The position numbers were made by a program, and so were the translations under genes. A stretch of 64,000 bases of DNA from Paenibacillus tengchongensis. Its GTDB lineage: Bacteria; Bacillota; Bacilli; Paenibacillales; Paenibacillaceae. Position 1 is the stretch's first letter. Each line of letters begins with the position of its first letter. The stretch covers positions 62,001 through 126,000 of the forward strand of contig NZ_WACP01000016.1 in assembly GCF_008973665.1 (NCBI RefSeq). Direction: 5' to 3'. Of the stretch, positions 7,842 to 14,666 are shown piece by piece. The notes beneath the pieces are model-generated. The model was given only the letters and a program-made list of their open reading frames with translations, was not told the DNA's origin and ran no database searches.

Positions 7842-8789
7842 ATGGATTACAAAGAGAAACGGCGTTTAATAATTGAGGCGCGAGAGAAAAAGGAAATGCC
7901 AGACATGCACGCGGCCGCCGCCCTGTTTATTAAATCACGGAAACTCAAGAACTTGACTGGGAATACGGTAAATTCGTACAGCCAGGCTTTGAATAAGTTC
8001 AGCGATTTTCTAGACGAAAACTGTATCGGGAAAATTGACGATATCATCGTTGAGGACATTCAAGAGTTCATACAGACCAGACTGGACGAGGGTAACAGCG
8101 CACCGACGATCAACAAATACATACGCAGCTTGCGGGCCTTGTTCAATTTCCTATGCAGCGCCGGCTATTTGACGAAAAATCCTATGGAGATGATCGATAA
8201 CCTCGCAGAAGAAAAACGCGTATTGCGAACACTAAGTCGCGATCAAGTGGAAGCGCTAATAAACGTGCCCAACCGTTCGACGCCCGTCGGCTATCGAAAT
8301 TACGTGTTCATGCTCTTGATTCTCGATACCGGGATACGGTTAGAGGAAACGCTGACATTCGGAGATAACGATATATACTGGCAGGAACGCGTTATTAAAA
8401 TACTCGGAAAGGGGCGAAAAGAAAGGCTAGTGCCGTTTAGCGATTCACTTGCGGTTCATATGCGCGAATATATGGAACTACGTGGTGAAAGCGAAACGTC
8501 TAATTTCTTCTTGAACGTGGATGGCCAGCCGCTCAAAAGGCGCACGATTCAAGAGGACATATCGGACTACAGTAAGATCGCCGGAATTAAAGGGGTCCGC
8601 GTGTCATGCCATACTCTGCGCTATACATTCGCCAGGAACTACGTGCTTAACGGTGGAGACGTGGTTAGCCTTATGCGGATTATGGGGCATAAGTCGTTAC
8701 ACATGGCGCAGTTATATACGGAGATGTTTCAGGCGGACATATCGAAACAGCACGATAAATTTTCGCCAGTTAGTTCGATATTCAATTAA
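7842..8789 (+). CDS. Second tyrosine recombinase, XerC/XerD-like
   Basis: A 315-residue tyrosine recombinase with every catalytic residue: Arg166 (TGIRLEE), Lys190 in GKGRKER, His257-x-x-Arg260 (CHTLRYTFAR), His283 (MGHKS) and Tyr292 (QLYTEM). The N-terminal core-binding domain spans about residues 20-115. ATG 7842 has GGGGAGG upstream. It lies inside the prophage, not beside an att site, so it is not obviously the integrase. It could resolve genome multimers, serve another element or act on the inverted repeats around the late module; all are inference. Confidence 0.9.
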   Translation: MDYKEKRRLIIEAREKKEMPDMHAAAALFIKSRKLKNLTGNTVNSYSQALNKFSDFLDENCIGKIDDIIVEDIQEFIQTRLDEGNSAPTINKYIRSLRALFNFLCSAGYLTKNPMEMIDNLAEEKRVLRTLSRDQVEALINVPNRSTPVGYRNYVFMLLILDTGIRLEETLTFGDNDIYWQERVIKILGKGRKERLVPFSDSLAVHMREYMELRGESETSNFFLNVDGQPLKRRTIQEDISDYSKIAGIKGVRVSCHTLRYTFARNYVLNGGDVVSLMRIMGHKSLHMAQLYTEMFQADISKQHDKFSPVSSIFN

Positions 8790-8796
8790 CGCAAAC

Positions 8797-8832
8797 AGCC
8801 GGAAAGCCCACGTTAGGGCCGACCGGCTTTTT
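8797..8832 (+). terminator. Intrinsic terminator after the second recombinase
   Basis: AGCCGG pairs with CCGGCT, with an inner GCCC/GGGC stem, followed by TTTTT, 8 bp after the stop codon. Confidence 0.75.
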
Positions 8833-8838
8833 CTGCGT

Positions 8839-9082
8839 TGCGTGCCCAGAGGCACGCATTATCTAGTTGGTGCAAGTCCAACCAAGGGAGGGGCCAAGCC
8901 ACCCTTGTAGCTAGGATACCTGCGCATGGCGAAATCTGTGTGTAGAAGCGTATCGACGAAAGTACCGGTCCGAGACCGGGCGAGCAACAATCCAGGCCGC
9001 AACATCAAGTGAATCCTGCCGCGTATCCGCCTCGCTAGGCCCTTCCGAGGGTTAGCGTAAGGGTACGGGCGTAAGGCGCTAA
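8839..9082 (+). ncRNA. Structured RNA resembling HEARO / omega RNA, without an adjacent IscB/IsrB gene
   Basis: About 240 bases without a credible gene but with dense pairing: an 8-bp hairpin TGCGTGCC/GGCACGCA (8839-8858); then TATCTAG pairing with CTAGGATA around two hairpins, GTTGG/CCAAC (8866-8882) and CAAGGG/CCCTTG (8883-8907); CCGGTC/GACCGG near 8964-8978; and GCTA..CCCT/AGGG..AGC near 9033-9057. The signature wording (GGCACGC, GTTGGTGCAAGTCCAAC, GTAGCTAGGATACCTG) reminds me of HEARO RNAs, the guide RNAs of IS200/IS605-type IscB/IsrB nucleases. It sits between two terminators. A group II intron fragment is the main alternative. Confidence 0.5.
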
Positions 9083-9101
9083 TTTGCCGCCAATTCCACG
9101 T

Positions 9102-9130
9102 AAAAAGACCGGCCATTATTCGGCGCGGTC
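9102..9130 (-). terminator. Intrinsic terminator after the repressor gene
   Basis: On the minus strand, GACCGCGCC pairs imperfectly with GGCCGGTC and is followed by TTTTT, about 20 bp past the repressor stop codon. Confidence 0.7.
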
Positions 9131-9148
9131 CTCTTCGTTTATGTATGA

Positions 9149-9358
9149 CTACTTCACGATTTCAAGCAACTCAGAAATGTCGTCTATCTCAAGGGCATCA
9201 GCAATTTTTGCGAGGTGCTCTCTATTGATGCTGTTTCGCATATTGTTGGACAGCTCGCTTATAGAAGCCTGGCGCATCTTTGCCATTCCCGCCAACTCGG
9301 TTTGTGTGATTCCTCTTTCGCGAAGAACTTCCTCCACTTTAACGCGTACTTTCCGCAA
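9149..9358 (-). CDS. XRE-family phage repressor (Cro/C1 type)
   Basis: A small HTH protein of about 70 residues with a complete Cro/C1 helix-turn-helix (ITQTELAGMAKMRQASISEL) and no cleavage or peptidase domain. Upstream ATG 9382 lies inside the -10 box of the best promoter, so translation more likely starts at TTG 9358 (giving MRKVRVKVEEVL, the usual family start) or GTG 9367. It faces left, divergent from the early operon. The two 18-bp palindromes at 9424-9476 are its likely operators. It is short for a CI protein, so an immunity regulator released by the downstream antirepressors is plausible. Confidence 0.8.
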   Translation of the reverse strand: MRKVRVKVEEVLRERGITQTELAGMAKMRQASISELSNNMRNSINREHLAKIADALEIDDISELLEIVK

Positions 9359-9380
9359 CGTATTCACCGTCCTTGAACCC

Positions 9381-9409
9381 ATTATACCCAAAGAAAAACA
9401 CGTCGTAAA
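9381..9409 (-). promoter_or_regulatory. Putative repressor promoter (leftward)
   Basis: TTTACG (9409-9404) and a perfect TATAAT (9386-9381) spaced 17 bp on the minus strand. The -10 box overlaps an in-frame ATG of the repressor gene, which argues for a downstream start codon. Confidence 0.6.
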
Positions 9410-9416
9410 TTGATTG

Positions 9417-9445
9417 TTGACATTATACGAATATACGTATAGTAT
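9417..9445 (+). promoter_or_regulatory. Putative early promoter (rightward)
   Basis: A perfect TTGACA (9417-9422) and TAGTAT (9440-9445) with a 17-bp spacer that is itself occupied by the first operator palindrome. It would drive the small early genes from 9498 on, and repressor binding would block it. Confidence 0.7.
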
Positions 9446-9476
9446 AAGGGCAACAGGATATACGAATATACGTATA
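9424..9476. promoter_or_regulatory. Two identical 18-bp repressor operators
   Basis: TATACGAATATACGTATA occurs at 9424-9441 and again at 9459-9476, 35 bp apart. Each is a TATACG-N6-CGTATA dyad. The first fills the spacer of the early promoter and the second lies just downstream of it, the expected layout for repression of early transcription. Confidence 0.75.
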
Positions 9477-9497
9477 AAATAACAGGAGGTTTCAAAA

Positions 9498-9662
9498 ATG
9501 CCCAGCTATATCGTAATCATTCCCGCAACCATAGATACTTCTTCGGCCTTGTCGCCCACCGCCGTCCGTAACCGTCGCGCCAATCTCAAAGCCGCCGTAT
9601 GGGGCGCGCTCAAACTTGCCGTTGCCCTCGCAGCAATCGCAGTAAAGGAACTCGTATTATGA
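9498..9662 (+). CDS. First early small protein, unknown
   Basis: A 54-residue protein, ATG behind a good ACAGGAGG ribosome site, 50 bp downstream of the early promoter. It is Arg-rich in the middle (AVRNRRANLKAAVWGALK) and has a hydrophobic Ala/Val-rich C-terminal helix, possibly one membrane-associated segment. Its stop overlaps the next start as ATGA, so the genes are translationally coupled. No function recognised. Confidence 0.6.
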   Translation: MPSYIVIIPATIDTSSALSPTAVRNRRANLKAAVWGALKLAVALAAIAVKELVL

Positions 9663-10150
9663 GCGAAGTTTTCACGATCGGCCAGCGCATTGAGTGGCGC
9701 AAGAGCAGCGCGTTTTACGAGAATCCGGGCGAGTGGCGCGAGGGAACTTACGAAGGCGAATCGGAGGGCTGCGTTGCAATCGCGGACAGTAGCGGCTGCG
9801 CCGACGAATATTGGGCGCATCGCATTGAGATCCGGCCGGCTGAGGAGAAAGACGGGCGGATCACAGTAGTCAACGAGCTTAACGATCCAATTGACGGTTA
9901 CGTCCGCGACGAATACCCTGGCGTACTGGTCGACGCCGATCACGCGTTTTATATTGACGCAGAATACAAGACCGTTGTTCTCGGCCGTGTTAGTCGTCGC
10001 GGTAGCGAGTACGTATCACAGGGCGGGATTGACGCGGTAGGCTTTCAACTCCCTGTCGACGACGTTGCCATCTTCGACCGGATTGCCGATATGTCCGCCA
10101 CGGACCTTTTAGCGGCGATGGTCCGGCGCAGTCAGGAGGGCGCAGCATGA
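9659..10150 (+). CDS. Early phage protein, member 1 of a tandem paralogous family
   Basis: A 163-residue acidic protein. The N-terminal 70 residues resemble a small beta-barrel (GQRIEWRKSS, GEWREGTYEG). The C-terminal half has two features shared with the following genes: a strand-like VLVDADHAFYIDAEY segment and a C-terminal helix of the form IADMSATDLLAAMV. The gene overlaps its neighbours by ATGA at both ends. Unknown function; the position just behind the operator-controlled promoter suggests an immediate-early role, perhaps against host functions. Confidence 0.65.
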   Translation: MSEVFTIGQRIEWRKSSAFYENPGEWREGTYEGESEGCVAIADSSGCADEYWAHRIEIRPAEEKDGRITVVNELNDPIDGYVRDEYPGVLVDADHAFYIDAEYKTVVLGRVSRRGSEYVSQGGIDAVGFQLPVDDVAIFDRIADMSATDLLAAMVRRSQEGAA

Positions 10151-10470
10151 AGCCGATAACGCTAATCTTCATTTACGACGCGGACGACGAGCCGCCACAG
10201 TCCGAAACGCTGGACGCCTACCTTATCGGAGAAGACCGCGCGATCTTCGTCTCGGACGGACTGCTATGGGCGCATGAGGTCCGGCGCAGCGAAGTCGATC
10301 CGGATTATTACACCGCCAGCAACGACGACGCCGGCATTATCCTCGCGGGTAACGTAACTGCCGCTGTGATCCCGGCGCTGATTGAGCGGTGGGCCGGTAT
10401 GACTGCACTGGACTTTATCGTACGTGACATCGTTGCCGCGCCGCTGCTTGAATTGGGGCTGACGCTATGA
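10147..10470 (+). CDS. Early phage protein, member 2 of a tandem paralogous family
   Basis: A 107-residue acidic protein beginning MKPITLIFIYDADDEP. It shares with its neighbours an AYLIGEDRAIFVSDGLLWAHEV segment (residues about 27-48) and a C-terminal helix WAGMTALDFIVRDIV. ATGA overlaps on both sides indicate coupling within the early operon. No known family recognised; the intact homologue of the amber-interrupted gene that follows. Confidence 0.65.
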   Translation: MKPITLIFIYDADDEPPQSETLDAYLIGEDRAIFVSDGLLWAHEVRRSEVDPDYYTASNDDAGIILAGNVTAAVIPALIERWAGMTALDFIVRDIVAAPLLELGLTL

Positions 10471-10778
10471 AGCCGATCGCCATTATCGACCATTTCGGCG
10501 GAACGGACTACCGGATCGTGACCGGATGGCTTGCCGATCGTAACCACGCCGTATACGCGTAGGACGGCCGCTTGTTCCTCGTCCGTGTCGACCACGTACA
10601 GGACGCGTTGTACATCGAGGACCGCAGTACCGCCGTCATTACGCTTGCCGAAACCCCAGAGCTGGGGCATCGGGCTGACGAGATCATCACGCGGCTGCAG
10701 GGTATGACCGCCTGGGCGTTTCTTACGCAGGTTGCGCTGACCTACCGGGGCCAGCAGTACGATTTCCACATGATATAG
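10467..10778 (+). pseudogene. Early phage protein, member 3, interrupted by an in-frame amber codon
   Basis: From ATG 10467 (MKPIAIIDHFGG, matching MKPITLIFIYDA of the preceding gene) the frame runs 31 codons to TAG at 10560-10562 and then stays open in the same frame to 10778. The part after the TAG continues the homology (DGRLFLVRV against DGLLWAHEV; QGMTAWAFLTQ against AGMTALDFIVR). The TAG aligns with Ser (TCG) in the homologue, one base change away. It is either a nonsense mutation, a suppressed amber or a regulated split gene. Coupled by ATGA to the gene before. Confidence 0.75.
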
Positions 10779-10791
10779 CGAGGTGAAACGA

Positions 10792-10959
10792 ATGGACGAA
10801 TGGAGTAATAACGCCTGCCTCGGCTACATCGTCGCGGCACTGACGCGCAAGGGCTGGACGCACGATCAGATCAAAACGGTTGTCGGCGCTGTCCACACGG
10901 AGTTCGACTTTAAAACGGTGGACGAAGCGCGTTGCATATATGAGCAGTCCGATTATTAA
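10792..10959 (+). CDS. Small early phage protein, unknown
   Basis: A 55-residue protein, ATG behind GCGAGGTGAAACGA. It begins MDEWSNNACLGYIVAALTRKG and is largely alpha-helical, ending with an acidic tail. Similar short helical proteins are common in early operons of Firmicute phages. Function unknown. Confidence 0.55.
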   Translation: MDEWSNNACLGYIVAALTRKGWTHDQIKTVVGAVHTEFDFKTVDEARCIYEQSDY

Positions 10960-10984
10960 CCGCCTGATGAGCGCGTTTGCGCCT

Positions 10985-11040
10985 TGGGCCCGCAGCGGTG
11001 CGGGTTGAAACCGGGATTGCCCGGTCGCGGGTTACCGCAC
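10985..11040 (+). other. Potential RNA hairpin in the early-operon leader gap
   Basis: GCGGT at about 10993 pairs with ACCGC near 11037, and inside it ACCGGG pairs with CCCGGT. There is no T run, so it is more likely an mRNA processing, stability or attenuation structure than a terminator. It lies between a small early gene and the gene at 11073. Confidence 0.35.
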
Positions 11041-11072
11041 TTATATAGACCATCATAGGGAGGGTTTCACGT

Positions 11073-11522
11073 ATGGCCTTGATTGAAATTTCGTTCCACC
11101 GTCAGCCGCGTCTCGACCGTCACTTCGTCGTAACGCATGTACTTGAGCAAATCGCGGTGCCGGCCGACTTCTTCTTCGGCATCCTACCGGACGTCGACAT
11201 GCACGCTAATGACGGGTTTCTGCTCGTAACCCCAGCGCAGTTTGAAGCGTTTGGCTTCGCGGCTCCGGAAGATAGCGTCAAGTATTTCCGCGCATTCTCC
11301 GCCGACGCCGCTGATCGCTCGATTTATTTCGTCCACCTTCCACGCACCAAACAGAACCTCGTTATACCCCGCAAGGCCCTCGCTAAAATCGCCGGAATCT
11401 CCGGTAATGCGGACGTAGGGATTACCCCGCCACTATCGACCGCGCAGCTTCAAGAAATCGGCTTTTTCATCCCGTCAGCAGTAAAGGAGGCTGCCGCCTA
11501 TGAGTTTGTACCCGCGTGTTAA
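11073..11522 (+). CDS. Early phage protein, unknown
   Basis: A 149-residue protein with GGGAGGG upstream of its ATG. It begins MALIEISFHRQPRLDRHF, contains aromatic-rich loops (ADFFFGILPD, FGFAAPEDSVKYFRAF) and no motif that I recognise. Its 3' end overlaps the start of the next gene by 23 bases. It may belong with the surrounding family of early acidic proteins but shows no clear alignment to it. Confidence 0.6.
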   Translation: MALIEISFHRQPRLDRHFVVTHVLEQIAVPADFFFGILPDVDMHANDGFLLVTPAQFEAFGFAAPEDSVKYFRAFSADAADRSIYFVHLPRTKQNLVIPRKALAKIAGISGNADVGITPPLSTAQLQEIGFFIPSAVKEAAAYEFVPAC

Positions 11523-11820
11523 AGTCCGGTGGATTCCGGAGGGTGAGGGAACCGGCATGGAGCCGGAGAAATATAGGGGGATTATGGTAACGGACACCGC
11601 CGCGCTTTACCGTTTGGAATCGGGCAACGCCGCGCTCGGGATCGTTGAGCCAATCGCAGACGAACCGGGAACCTACCGCGTCGTGGGCGCTGACTTGCCG
11701 CTGCTGAATACGATGCCGCTGACGAAGCTTGCGCGCTATCTGGTCGATATGCCGGCGCTGCACCTTTTGATTAAGCTTGTGACGCGTCTTGATTGTCCCG
11801 AAGAGTTGCCCATACCATAG
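11500..11820 (+). CDS. Early phage protein, member 4 (divergent) of the paralogous family
   Basis: A 106-residue protein, ATG behind AAAGGAGG inside the end of the preceding gene. The N-terminus is basic (YPRVKVRWIPEGEG). The C-terminal helix LARYLVDMPALHLLIKLV matches the IxRhxxM(S/T/P)AxxhL pattern of the genes at 9659, 10147 and 10467, suggesting common origin. Function unknown. Confidence 0.6.
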   Translation: MSLYPRVKVRWIPEGEGTGMEPEKYRGIMVTDTAALYRLESGNAALGIVEPIADEPGTYRVVGADLPLLNTMPLTKLARYLVDMPALHLLIKLVTRLDCPEELPIP

Positions 11821-11833
11821 GAGGTTGTCACCA

Positions 11834-11947
11834 ATGAAGTATTCGCGTAGACTCGCCCGTAAAGACCGTCGCAGACTGTACATCCGCGAGGTCAACGATA
11901 CGTGGGCTGAAATTCAATTGCGGCCGCAGGGTGTGCGGCTTGGCTAA
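11834..11947 (+). CDS. Very small basic protein
   Basis: A 37-residue, Arg/Lys-rich protein (MKYSRRLARKDRRRLYIREV...) with an excellent TAGGAGGT ribosome site upstream of its ATG. It starts 13 bp after the preceding stop. The charge suggests nucleic-acid or protein binding, which is inference only. Confidence 0.5.
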   Translation: MKYSRRLARKDRRRLYIREVNDTWAEIQLRPQGVRLG

Positions 11948-11972
11948 CTAAATCTAATAAGGGAGTGTATGT

Positions 11973-12230
11973 ATGATTTTGACAATGGATAAAGCAAAAG
12001 CTGCCGAGGTAACTATCGGTCTAAAGATGGCCTGCGTATTCTTCATGTCCAGAGCGCTAGAACACAGAAGCACCGGAGAACAGGAACGCGAAGCAAATTG
12101 CCTCAATGTCGCGCAATCAACGCAGGAGGCTGTCGCCGTAATAAGTGAATGCTTCGGGGCCGTTTTCGAGAACCCCGAATATGATGGTTCAATTAGACAC
12201 ATGGAACACAAGCTGCAGCTCCACATCTAA
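11973..12230 (+). CDS. Small phage protein, unknown
   Basis: An 85-residue, mainly helical protein (MILTMDKAKAAEVTIGLK) with GGGAG upstream of the ATG. Cys residues at about positions 21, 43 and 60 show no metal-binding pattern. No family recognised. Confidence 0.5.
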   Translation: MILTMDKAKAAEVTIGLKMACVFFMSRALEHRSTGEQEREANCLNVAQSTQEAVAVISECFGAVFENPEYDGSIRHMEHKLQLHI

Positions 12231-12942
12231 CGACGGACCGTCTTTGCGCCAACATCGACGGACCACACACGCCGCGCCTGCCGGTTGCAGCCGGAGGATC
12301 GCCAGGCGGTACTTCGTGTAACAGCGCAAGTAGCGCCAAATGCTTGCGACTCTTTTGCGGACACTCCCGGCCGGGTGCACACGGTTCAGGCACCGGGGGT
12401 TGTCCGTTTCTTTATGGTATGTAATACGAACGTCCATTCGGTCGGTTTCATGATTCAAATATTGTTTTTAGAAATTTTTCCGGCGATGTCCCAAACCGAA
12501 GAATTTTTGTCCCTATATACAGTAGGAGGTGCGGGAGCCGGTGCTCATTTCGAAGAATACAGTGAGGACATTTTTTCGGCAATTGTACAGTCCGCAGTCG
12601 GCTTACGTCATATCAAGTGTGCAGCCGCTAAATTTCCGGCGACTTACATTGTAGAGGTGTGCGGAATTGATTCGGGCGTCGTCTTTATTTACGAGAGGTG
12701 TGCGAAAGACTGCCGGCCGGTTACGTAGCTAGTGAGCGCGGAGATTATTTTCGCCGGACGTGTGCGGGCAGCGCATTAGCTACGTTATACCATATAGAGA
12801 TGTGCGAAACGTGGACCAGCGGTTCCAATAATATTGTCACAGTAGGTGTGCGGAACGGCCTGCGGAGTTGTTGAAGTAGGTAGAGAGCGGCATGACCGCT
12901 TAACTATAAACCAAAAACCAAACGAAAAGGGAGCGATTGATT
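12231..12942 (+). other. Weakly coding interval with repeated GAGGTGTGCG motifs
   Basis: About 700 bp without a well-supported gene. An open frame runs from 12285 to 12728 (147 codons), but none of its possible starts has a ribosome site and its N-terminal half reads as random. The region contains variants of GAGGTGTGCGRA at about 12533, 12654, 12696, 12797 and 12844, often preceded by A/T-rich sequence. It may be an eroded gene, a regulatory region, or a cluster of tiny genes with ribosome sites. Confidence 0.4.
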
Positions 12943-13353
12943 ATGACGGTAATGAATGGGAAGACCCGCGAATTTCTCGAAGGCTGGCCGAATATGAGAA
13001 GCGGAAAGTGGGACGAGGTTTCGGCGGCAGAAAGTGCTGGCGCGCTGGATTTATGCAGCCTCCGGATTCTCAATATCCTCGTGATTGACGGTATGTTCGC
13101 CGGCTTCTGCGCTACCTTAAACGGGGCTCAGGGAATGGAGCTGGAGCGGCAAGAGGACATCGAAATAATGAAGGGATCGCGCGCAGGGATCGCAATGACG
13201 CTGCTGCAACTTCCGGACAGATTCCGCAGCTTAAAGGAGCGTATCGCGCCGCTGCTTGAGATCGAGAACGGGCTCGGCATCTACCGGATGTTTGAGATGC
13301 GGCAGGAAATCGAGGACTTGATCGCCGCGGAAGAGTTGCAGGTTGGAGCGTAA
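12943..13353 (+). CDS. Phage protein of unknown function
   Basis: A 136-residue protein; ATG 12943 has AAAAGGGAG about 10 bp upstream, with TTG 12937 a possible alternative. It is mostly helical, with a hydrophobic central segment (LRILNILVIDGMFAGFCATL) and an acidic C-terminus. No motif recognised. Confidence 0.55.
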   Translation: MTVMNGKTREFLEGWPNMRSGKWDEVSAAESAGALDLCSLRILNILVIDGMFAGFCATLNGAQGMELERQEDIEIMKGSRAGIAMTLLQLPDRFRSLKERIAPLLEIENGLGIYRMFEMRQEIEDLIAAEELQVGA

Positions 13354-13437
13354 ATCACATGTTATCGCGTCTTAGTCGGACGCAGGACTGCGCGGCTCCG
13401 TAATGGGGCCATAGATGCCCGGAGAGGAGGTGACCCA

Positions 13438-13761
13438 ATGAGTCCGCCCAACGCTTCAATGTTCGGGAACACGTTTACCCTCGGACAAACAGCGCTCGCA
13501 CTCGGCTGGGATGAGCGTACAATGCGCGAGTTCCTTTACCGGCGCAAGGTCCTGCGCAAGTTCGGCCTGCCGCTGCAGCGCTACATTCCGACGTATTTTG
13601 TCGTTCACGAGTTCGAAGTGACCGAGACGCCAGAGCCTCCGTTCATTATGCGGTACACCGGAGTGACGCCGGCAGGAGTTGCGCTTATCCGGAGAGTTCG
13701 GAACGGTCAAGACGTCAATGTGCGCAATACTCACGGGGATATAGACGTAATCGCCGCATAA
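13438..13761 (+). CDS. Small KilAC-like antirepressor/DNA-binding protein
   Basis: A 107-residue protein resembling the C-terminal KilAC domain of phage antirepressors: a TLGQTALALGWDERTMREFL helix-turn-helix-like start, LPLQRYIPTYF in the middle, and TGVTPAGVALIRR near residues 75-87, the usual ending. It lacks the Bro-N or AntA N-terminus. A GAGGAGGTG ribosome site precedes the ATG. It may modulate the lysogeny switch together with the full antirepressor downstream. Confidence 0.65.
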   Translation: MSPPNASMFGNTFTLGQTALALGWDERTMREFLYRRKVLRKFGLPLQRYIPTYFVVHEFEVTETPEPPFIMRYTGVTPAGVALIRRVRNGQDVNVRNTHGDIDVIAA

Positions 13762-13789
13762 CAAATTTAAACGAAAAGGGGAATGCGCA

Positions 13790-14215
13790 TTGGGGTCCGT
13801 AAAGTACGATACTGAAACCGCAGCTCGCGCTTATTCGACGAAATACAACTTGGAGACGGCAGCCGGCGTTAAGTGCCTGCTCCGAGACTTTGAGACCGTT
13901 CATCGTGCGCGTGTAGATCACGCAGATTACGCCGCCGCCGATATCCTCATCGATTTGAACGCGGCCGGGAGGTCCGCCGGCTTGACCGCACGCGAAGCCG
14001 CAGCGATTACGCGCGTCTACCGCGACGGCCTGACGCATAAAGAGGCGGCCTTGGCGCTCGGCGTTCCAGCGTCTGAAATGACTGCGCTGATCGATTCCGC
14101 GATCGAGAAGATTACGGAGGTGTACAAGCGCTGGGAGTACGGGGAAGTCTACGCTACCGTCATCGGCTCGGCGGAGTCGGAGCAATTATACGAAGTTTTC
14201 GAGGAGGCGGCGTAA
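13790..14215 (+). CDS. Sigma-region-4-like phage regulator
   Basis: A 141-residue protein, TTG start behind AAAAGGGG. Residues about 60-105 (GLTAREAAAITRVYRDGLTH followed by KEAALALGVPASEM) form an HTH like region 4 of sigma factors or the ArpU/late-regulator group. It may help RNA polymerase at middle or late promoters. The stop lies 2 bp before the next ATG, so the two are co-translated. The function is inferred from fold only. Confidence 0.6.
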   Translation: MGSVKYDTETAARAYSTKYNLETAAGVKCLLRDFETVHRARVDHADYAAADILIDLNAAGRSAGLTAREAAAITRVYRDGLTHKEAALALGVPASEMTALIDSAIEKITEVYKRWEYGEVYATVIGSAESEQLYEVFEEAA

Positions 14216-14217
14216 AT

Positions 14218-14661
14218 ATGGCGATGGATGAGGCGGTCGCAAGGCTAGAGCGGGAACGGGACGCAAGGGAGGCGTTTCTGACTACGTGGTCAGGGTTGGC
14301 GGTAACCGCTGAACGCACCGGAGATATCGTTCTGCAGGAAATAACGACAAGAGGAACAGACCTCGCGCTGTTTCGGCTTTTTCTCGGGGAGGCGGCAGCG
14401 TCTCCTTATACTGAGAACCCGCAGGCATTTGTACGGACGCTCTTTCACCTTGCGGATAAGGCGGAATTGGAGTGTGAGCGTGACGCTGGGCTTGCTCAAC
14501 GCTCCCGTGACTGCTTGTTTAAGTTATTGAGCGGTCTCGGGAATAAGGACGCTGACAAAATTATAGAGGCGTTGGCGGACATCCTTGCGGCTATAGACAC
14601 TTTGGACGTAGAACTCGGAAGGCTGCATGACGAATACGAAGCACATACGAAAGGAGCCTAG
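14218..14661 (+). CDS. Phage protein of unknown function
   Basis: A 147-residue highly helical, charged protein (MAMDEAVARLERERDAREAF) with two hydrophobic helices in the middle and a coiled-coil-like C-terminus. It follows the sigma-like gene by 2 bp and precedes the antirepressor by 5 bp, so it is part of the same operon. No family recognised. Confidence 0.6.
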   Translation: MAMDEAVARLERERDAREAFLTTWSGLAVTAERTGDIVLQEITTRGTDLALFRLFLGEAAASPYTENPQAFVRTLFHLADKAELECERDAGLAQRSRDCLFKLLSGLGNKDADKIIEALADILAAIDTLDVELGRLHDEYEAHTKGA

Positions 14662-14666
14662 TATAA

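Noticed and set aside
12285..12728. A 147-codon gene
   Set aside because: No possible start has a ribosome site and the N-terminal half does not read as protein; kept only as part of a weakly coding interval.
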